NCBI GenBank assembly: GCA_045530865.1
Contig: JAZSCX010000069.1
Coordinates: forward strand, 1-56,129
Direction: 5' to 3'
Length of the DNA: 56,129 bases
From: Avoscillospira sp045530865
GTDB lineage: Bacteria; Bacillota; Clostridia; Oscillospirales; Oscillospiraceae
A model generated the notes under the pieces. The model did no database searches and had not been told where the DNA came from. It saw nothing but the letters and a program-made list of their open reading frames with translations. Below are positions 51,753 through 56,129 of the stretch, in pieces. The translations under genes were made by a program, and so were the position numbers. Every line of letters begins with the position of its first letter. Position 1 is the stretch's first letter.

Positions 51753-52450
51753 ACTGGAAAATCTTTTGGAACCGCCTGGGTATTGGAAAACCGGAGCGGA
51801 TTTTGTACATTGGCGGCAGCGATATTCTGCCTGCGCCGCTGAATGCGCAGGAGGAGCAGGACTGCATAGATGCGCTGTCCCGTGGGGATGCATGGGCCAA
51901 GCAGACGCTGATCGAGCACAATCTGCGGCTGGTGGTGTATATCGCAAGGCGGTTCGAGAACACCGGTGTGGGCATCGAGGATCTGATCTCTATCGGCACC
52001 ATCGGGCTGATCAAGGCGGTAAACACCTTTAAGGCAGACAAGAAGATCAAACTGGCCACCTATTCCTCCCGCTGCATTGAAAATGAAATCCTTATGCACA
52101 TCCGGAAGATCTCCAATCAGAAAACGGAGGTCAGTCTGGATGAACCCATCAACACGGATTGGGACGGAAATGAACTGCTGCTTTCGGACATTCTGGGAAC
52201 GGAGTGCGATACGGTCATGCGGCCCATGGAGGACGATGTGGATCATCAGCTGCTGCGGGAGGCGCTGCTGCGGCTGACAGAGCGGGAACAGACCATCATG
52301 ACCCTGCGCTACGGGCTGGACGGCCGACCGGAAAAAACTCAGAAAGAGGTGGCGGATCTGCTGGGAATCTCCCAGTCCTATATTTCCCGCCTGGAAAAAC
52401 GGATCATGCAGCGGCTGCGGCGGGAAATCAGCAGACAGATCTGCGTGTAA
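51749..52450 (+). CDS. sigE: Sporulation sigma factor SigE (pro-form)
   Basis: A 233-residue sigma-70 factor of the mother cell. The pro-sequence has the SpoIIGA cleavage block LYIGGSDILPAPL (about 19-31), then region 2 (HNLRLVVYIARRFENTG; ATYSSRCIENEILMHIRK) and region 4 (QKEVADLLGISQSYISRLEKRI). GTG start with GGAGGGG. The usual third gene sigG is not next; rex follows instead. Confidence 0.95.
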   Translation: MNWKIFWNRLGIGKPERILYIGGSDILPAPLNAQEEQDCIDALSRGDAWAKQTLIEHNLRLVVYIARRFENTGVGIEDLISIGTIGLIKAVNTFKADKKIKLATYSSRCIENEILMHIRKISNQKTEVSLDEPINTDWDGNELLLSDILGTECDTVMRPMEDDVDHQLLREALLRLTEREQTIMTLRYGLDGRPEKTQKEVADLLGISQSYISRLEKRIMQRLRREISRQICV

Positions 52451-52464
52451 TAGATATAATTGTA

Positions 52465-52499
52465 TTTTTATCGATATAAAATTTTTGTATCGATAAAAA
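52465..52499. promoter_or_regulatory. AT-rich perfect inverted repeat upstream of rex
   Basis: TTTTTATCGATA (52465-52476) and TATCGATAAAAA (52488-52499), 11-base gap, immediately before the rex promoter. No T-run on the sigE side, so not a clear terminator. It does not match the usual Rex box (TTGTTAA-TTAACAA). Possible operator. Confidence 0.5.
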
Positions 52500-52503
52500 A
52501 CGC

Positions 52504-52532
52504 TTGCGATAAAGCGGTTTATCTGCTATACT
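52504..52532 (+). promoter_or_regulatory. Promoter of rex
   Basis: TTGCGA, 17-base spacer, TATACT with TGC before the -10; AAGGAGG follows at 52541. Confidence 0.75.
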
Positions 52533-52554
52533 GAAGTGCAAAGGAGGCGGGAAT

Positions 52555-53217
52555 ATGATGAACAAAGAAATCTCCAAATCCACCGTCAAGCGGCTTCCGG
52601 TCTATCTGTCCTATTTGAAGGGACTGCCCGCAGACCGCACCGCCCACATTTCCGCCACCGCACTGGCAGCAGCACTGGGTATGGGCGAGGTGCAGGTTCG
52701 GAAGGATCTGGCACTGATCAGCGATGGCGGCAGACCAAAGGTTGGTTATCTGCGGGAGACACTGATCCGGGATATTGAGAACTTTCTCGGTTATTCCAAC
52801 ACCAACCGGGCCGTTCTGGTGGGTGCGGGCAAGCTGGGCCGCGCCCTGCTGGGCTACAGCGGCTTTGCGGAATACGGCCTGAATATTGTGGCCGCTTTTG
52901 ACTCCGATGACGTGCTCATCGGTACCAGCAAGTCCGGCAAGCCCATTATGCATATGTCCCGTCTGGAGGAGTTCTGCCAGAAGCATAAGATCTGCATCGG
53001 CATCATCACCGTGCCTACGGAGTATGCACAGGATGTCTGCGACCGTCTGATCTCCACGGGCATCAAGGCCATCTGGAACTTTGCACCCAAGCATCTGGAT
53101 GTGCCGGAGGGGATCCTGGTGCAGTCGGAAAACATGGCGGCATCTCTGGCTCTGCTGTCCAAACACTTGTCTGAGCACATGGATCAGGAAAAGGCGAACA
53201 TGGAAAAAGATCGATAA
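52555..53217 (+). CDS. rex: Redox-sensing repressor Rex
   Basis: A 220-residue regulator that senses the NADH/NAD+ ratio. Winged-helix DNA-binding part (1-80) with SATALAAALGMGEVQVRKDLA, Rossmann part with VLVGAGKLGRALLGY (GxGxxG, about 88-93), and the domain-swap helix at the C-terminus. It represses fermentation and hydrogenase genes in Firmicutes when NADH is low. Two consecutive ATGs (52555, 52558); the first is better spaced from AAGGAGG. Confidence 0.96.
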   Translation: MMNKEISKSTVKRLPVYLSYLKGLPADRTAHISATALAAALGMGEVQVRKDLALISDGGRPKVGYLRETLIRDIENFLGYSNTNRAVLVGAGKLGRALLGYSGFAEYGLNIVAAFDSDDVLIGTSKSGKPIMHMSRLEEFCQKHKICIGIITVPTEYAQDVCDRLISTGIKAIWNFAPKHLDVPEGILVQSENMAASLALLSKHLSEHMDQEKANMEKDR

Positions 53218-53222
53218 AAGAC

Positions 53223-53251
53223 TTGCTTTTTACGCAAAAATCGAATATAAT
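53223..53251 (+). promoter_or_regulatory. Promoter of tRNA-Leu
   Basis: TTGCTT, 17-base spacer, TATAAT, 13 bases before the tRNA 5' end. Confidence 0.8.
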
Positions 53252-53264
53252 CACAGAGCACCAA

Positions 53265-53351
53265 GCCGGTGTGATGGAATTGGTAGACGTAGTGGACTCA
53301 AAATCCACCGCTGGCGACAGCGTACCTGTTCGAGTCCGGTCACCGGCACCA
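53265..53351 (+). tRNA. tRNA-Leu (anticodon CAA)
   Basis: An 87-base class II tRNA. The acceptor stem is GCCGGTG with CACCGGC, followed by A and an encoded CCA. The anticodon arm GTGGA-CTCAAAA-TCCAC puts CAA at 34-36, reading UUG. A long variable arm (CGCTGGCGACAGCG) and T-arm with TTCGAGT are present. Own promoter and terminator. Confidence 0.96.
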
Positions 53352-53398
53352 ATAAATCACATAGTGAATGTATCATTCACTATGGGATTTATTATTTT
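53352..53398 (+). terminator. Terminator of tRNA-Leu
   Basis: A long AT-rich stem (AATAAATC-CATAGTGAAT with its complement) around GTATC, ending in ATTATTTTG. Confidence 0.8.
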
Positions 53399-53399
53399 G

Positions 53400-53475
53400 T
53401 TCGTGGGCGGACTCGAACCGCAGAGAAGGGTTGCGTATTGCAACAGGACACCATCAAATTTGGGAAATCCTATTG
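53400..53475 (-). other. Possible tRNA 3'-half remnant, antisense
   Basis: On the minus strand GCGGTTCGAGTCCGC is a T-arm-like hairpin with TTCGAGT. Upstream of it a GTTGCA/CGCAAC pair resembles a long variable arm, as in class II tRNAs. No acceptor or anticodon arm can be drawn. It might be a tRNA relic or a scar of an integration event. Confidence 0.3.
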
Positions 53476-53492
53476 GGGTTCGCAGGTTTTTG

Positions 53493-53520
53493 TTGAAAAA
53501 TATAGAAATTGTGATAGAAT
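53493..53520 (+). promoter_or_regulatory. Promoter of the TauE/SafE gene
   Basis: TTGAAA, 16-base spacer, TAGAAT with TG before the -10. Confidence 0.65.
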
Positions 53521-53559
53521 GCAGGTGTCTGCGACAATTTTCCTTATAAGGAGATATAT

Positions 53560-54336
53560 ATGGAATTTTTCGGTTATCCCATCTGGGTAGTGCTGCTTGT
53601 GTGCACGGGTGTATTTTGCGCATCTTTTATGGATGCCATCGGCGGTGGTGGCGGGATTATTTCCTTGCCGACTTATCTTCTCGCCGGACTGCCGATGCAC
53701 TTTGCGCTTGGCACCAACAAGCTTTCTTCCTGTATTGGCACTGTGGCATCCACGGTGCGCTATGTAAAAAACGGATATGTAGACTGGCTGTTGGCGATTC
53801 CTTCCGTTGGGCTTGCTTTGGTGGGCGCGCATTTGGGTACAAGGCTGCATCTGGCGATCGATGAGCAATATCTGAAGCTTGTGCTGCTATTTGTGCTGCC
53901 CGTGATCGCGGTGATTCTTCTGAAAAAGAAGGCGCTGCCGGAAGAGCGGGGGGCCCTCAACAAGTGGCTGCGCGGCGCTATTGTGTGGAGCGCTTCCCTG
54001 ATTTTCGGTGCTTATGACGGCTTTTACGGTCCCGGTACCGGCACATTCTTGCTGCTTTCTTTCTGCTATCTTGGGAAGATAGATGTGCGCACAGCTTCCG
54101 GCAATGTGAAGCTGGTCAATCTGGCTTCCAATGTGGGCGCCTTATTCACCTCGCTGGTTGCCGGCAAGGTGCTGATCCCACTTGGTCTGATTTCCGCGGT
54201 TTTTGCTACGGCAGGGCAGTACATCGGCGCAGGATTGGCACTGAAAAACGGCTCTAAGATCGTTCGCCCGGTAATTCTTGTTGTGATATTGCTGCTGGCA
54301 GGAAAGGTGCTTTTGGAGCTTTTTGGAGTTGTGTAG
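53560..54336 (+). CDS. TauE/SafE-family anion exporter
   Basis: A 258-residue protein with eight hydrophobic helices in two repeats. It carries the family blocks FMDAIGGGGGIISLPTYLLAGLP, ALGTNKLSSCIGT and GAYDGFYGPGTGTFLLLSF. Homologues export sulfite, sulfoacetate or other organosulfur anions, but the substrate here is unknown. ATG 53560 with AAGGAG. Single gene. Confidence 0.92.
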   Translation: MEFFGYPIWVVLLVCTGVFCASFMDAIGGGGGIISLPTYLLAGLPMHFALGTNKLSSCIGTVASTVRYVKNGYVDWLLAIPSVGLALVGAHLGTRLHLAIDEQYLKLVLLFVLPVIAVILLKKKALPEERGALNKWLRGAIVWSASLIFGAYDGFYGPGTGTFLLLSFCYLGKIDVRTASGNVKLVNLASNVGALFTSLVAGKVLIPLGLISAVFATAGQYIGAGLALKNGSKIVRPVILVVILLLAGKVLLELFGVV

Positions 54337-54399
54337 GATATACCGTTCTTGTTCTGCAGGATGAAAAAGCAAAAATGCCGGAAAATGGCAAAATCACTG

Positions 54400-54427
54400 T
54401 TGCTTTTTCGAAAATGTGGCGTATAAT
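54400..54427 (+). promoter_or_regulatory. Promoter of the symporter gene
   Basis: TTGCTT, 16-base spacer, TATAAT. Confidence 0.65.
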
Positions 54428-54473
54428 CGAACTGGGATGCTTTTAGGCATACATAAGAGAGGAAGGAAAAAAT

Positions 54474-55835
54474 ATGATGGAATTGATTAAGTGGACAAAT
54501 GAGAACATCATTTGGGGCCCGATCACGCTGGGCCTGTTGATCCTTGCGGGCTTATTCCTGTCTGCGCGTTTGGGCTTTCTGCAGTTCAGAAAGTTCTATT
54601 ACATGCTCAAGAATACGCTGTTGGGTCTGTTTTCGAAAAATCAGCACCAGAAAGATGAATCCGGCGTCAGCCCGTTCCAGGCGGTGGCCACCGCTATGGC
54701 AGGTACCATTGGCACAGGCAGTATCGCCGGCCTTGCCACCGCGGTTGTAACCGGAGGCCCCGGCGCGATCTTCTGGATGTGGATCAGTGCTTTGCTGGGT
54801 ATGGTCACCAAGTATTGTGAGATCGTGCTTTCTCTGAAGTTCCGCGAGAAGAACAATCAGGGCGAGTGGGTCGGCGGCCCTATGTACTATCTGCAGAACG
54901 GCCTGAAGGCAAAGTGGCTGGCTGTGTTCTTTTCTGTTTTCGGCATGCTGGCATGTCTGGGTACCGGCAATGCTACCCAGTCCAATTCCATCGCTGTCGC
55001 GCTCAAGAGTACTGTTGGCGTTTCTCCCTGGATCACCGGTGCGGTGTTGGTGGTGATCTCTGCCTGCGTCATTTTGGGCGGTATGCGCCGCATTGCCTCT
55101 GTTAACGAAAAAATGGTGCCCTTCATGGCAGTCCTGTTTGTTGGCTGCGCACTGGCGGCAATGGTGGTAAATATCAAGGCGATCCCCGCAGCCTTCGCAC
55201 TGATTTTTGAAGAGGCATTTAACTTCAAGTCTGCTGCCGGCGGCGTTGCCGGTTACGGCATTATGACCGCTATGCGCTACGGCTTCTCTAAGGGCGTGTT
55301 CTCCAACGAGGCAGGTCTGGGCAGCGCGCCTATGGCACACGCCGCCTCCAGCACGAAAGATCCGGTGAAGCAGGGCTTATGGGGCATGTTTGAAGTGTTT
55401 TTCACCACCATTATTATCTGTACACTGTCCGGCCTGGTGGTTATCTGCGGCGGACACTGGAACACCGGCGAGTTTGAAGGCTCTGCCCTGAGCATTGCGT
55501 CCTTTAACACTGCACTGCCCGGTGTAGGCGCTGTGGCGGTGACACTGGCAACGATTTTCTTCGCGCTGTCCACCATTCTTGGCTGGGCATACTACGGCGA
55601 AGTCTGCGTCGGCTACCTGACCAATAAGTCCAAGACCGCTGTGATGATCTACAGATGCATTTATGTTGTGTTTGTGTTCGTAGGCGCGGTTGGCAAGCTG
55701 GACATCATTTGGGGTATTTCCGAGGCTATGAACGGCCTGATGATCATTCCTAACATGATCGGTGTTATCGGTCTGTGGAAAGTGGTCCGGGATGCGACGA
55801 AGGAGCATTTTGCCGCAAACAGACTGGCAAAGTAA
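54474..55835 (+). CDS. Sodium:alanine symporter family protein (AGCS)
   Basis: A 453-residue carrier with about eleven helices that imports alanine or glycine with Na+. Blocks: FQAVATAMAGTIGTGSIAGLATAV near the N-terminus (usual form VGTGNIAG), GGPGAIFWMW, EWVGGPMYYLQ, YGFSKGVFSNEAGLGSAPMAHAA and STILGWAYYGE. ATG pair at the start with GAGAGGAAGG. Ends at a clear terminator. It may feed D/L-alanine metabolism, but no link to the dlt island is visible. Confidence 0.94.
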   Translation: MMELIKWTNENIIWGPITLGLLILAGLFLSARLGFLQFRKFYYMLKNTLLGLFSKNQHQKDESGVSPFQAVATAMAGTIGTGSIAGLATAVVTGGPGAIFWMWISALLGMVTKYCEIVLSLKFREKNNQGEWVGGPMYYLQNGLKAKWLAVFFSVFGMLACLGTGNATQSNSIAVALKSTVGVSPWITGAVLVVISACVILGGMRRIASVNEKMVPFMAVLFVGCALAAMVVNIKAIPAAFALIFEEAFNFKSAAGGVAGYGIMTAMRYGFSKGVFSNEAGLGSAPMAHAASSTKDPVKQGLWGMFEVFFTTIIICTLSGLVVICGGHWNTGEFEGSALSIASFNTALPGVGAVAVTLATIFFALSTILGWAYYGEVCVGYLTNKSKTAVMIYRCIYVVFVFVGAVGKLDIIWGISEAMNGLMIIPNMIGVIGLWKVVRDATKEHFAANRLAK

Positions 55836-55844
55836 GATAAGCAT

Positions 55845-55879
55845 AGCCATCCCGGAGGGAATATCCGGGATGGCTTTTT
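55845..55879 (+). terminator. Terminator of the symporter gene
   Basis: AGCCATCCCGGA and TCCGGGATGGCT around GGGAATA, then TTTTATTT. Confidence 0.9.
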
Positions 55880-55889
55880 ATTTATGTAA

Positions 55890-55918
55890 TTGACACAAAA
55901 TTTCCAATATGGTACAGT
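55890..55918 (+). promoter_or_regulatory. Promoter of the gene cut by the right edge
   Basis: TTGACA, 17-base spacer, TACAGT. Confidence 0.75.
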
Positions 55919-55949
55919 AGGAAAAGAGATAAAAGAGGATGTGAATCTT

Positions 55950-56129
55950 ATGAAACTTCTGAAAAAGGTATGGCCGCCTTTGCTGATCGGCACTGCCGCC
56001 GGCGTGGCGGCTAATCTGCTTGCCATGCTGCTGTTGCGCAATCTGGGCGGCCTACTGGTATCTTTGGCGTCTGTGTTTGGTCTGGGAGAGGACTTGTCCG
56101 CACAGCTTGGTGAAATATTCGGGCAGCTG
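55950..56129 (+). CDS. Unknown membrane-associated protein, N-terminal 60 residues only
   Basis: ATG 55950 opens a frame that runs to the window edge. The start is MKLLKKVWPPLLIGTAAGVA, with a hydrophobic helix (about 9-28) and a second hydrophobic stretch. This looks like a signal anchor or polytopic protein. I do not recognise the family, and the rest lies outside the window. Confidence 0.65.
   Translation, partial: MKLLKKVWPPLLIGTAAGVAANLLAMLLLRNLGGLLVSLASVFGLGEDLSAQLGEIFGQL

Noticed and set aside
1..56129. CRISPR array, prophage or insertion sequence
   Set aside because: No regularly spaced direct repeats, integrase, transposase or phage structural genes were seen.

Overview
The window looks like chromosome of an anaerobic, spore-forming, Gram-positive Clostridia member, probably Oscillospiraceae-like. 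The reasons are high-GC codon use with many TTG/GTG starts, a spoIIGA-sigE pair, a monomeric [FeFe] hydrogenase, Rex, LrgAB, a Dlt-type teichoic-acid operon, an S-layer-homology protein, and short palindromic intergenic repeats of the kind common in gut Oscillospiraceae. Species cannot be fixed from the sequence alone.

Layout. 1-200: the 3' end of a 5S rRNA gene, then a truncated second 5S fragment, each with its own terminator. 300-7200: housekeeping genes (small membrane protein, BirA, nitroreductase, acyltransferase, group B [FeFe] hydrogenase, RpoD, CBS protein). 7555-15680: one operon behind a near-consensus promoter. It encodes a SorE-like medium-chain dehydrogenase and a complete lipoyl-dependent 2-oxoacid-dehydrogenase-type complex (E2 with three lipoyl domains, E3, fused alpha-beta E1), then a HAD phosphatase. 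15835-28550: a cell-wall island. It holds an LtaS-like enzyme with SLH domains, an exported FG-GAP protein, two DltA paralogues, a GNAT, DltC, DltB, DltD, a hidden 47-residue DltX-like protein, a NUDIX hydrolase and a VanZ remnant. 28580-29665: lrgAB. 29937-40993: purine genes purE-C-F-M-N-D-L, then an IMP dehydrogenase with its own promoter. 41045-46783 (minus strand): pyrimidine operon pyrC-K-D-F-E-B-I, convergent with the purine genes and sharing a bidirectional terminator. 46872-53220: nth, an RluA-type synthase, rarA, an S1 protein, a DUF951 protein, spoIIGA-sigE and rex. 53223-56129: tRNA-Leu(CAA), a TauE/SafE transporter, a sodium:alanine symporter and a truncated gene at the right edge.

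How it fits together. The purine and pyrimidine blocks give most of de novo nucleotide synthesis (no purB, purH or purA here). The only PurF lacks the N-terminal catalytic cysteine. The Dlt island is the most unusual region. It pairs one carrier protein with two adenylating enzymes that differ at the residue linked to D-alanine selectivity, and adds a GNAT, an FG-GAP protein and an SLH-anchored LtaS-like enzyme. The SorE/2-oxoacid-dehydrogenase operon is the second region whose substrate cannot be read from sequence.
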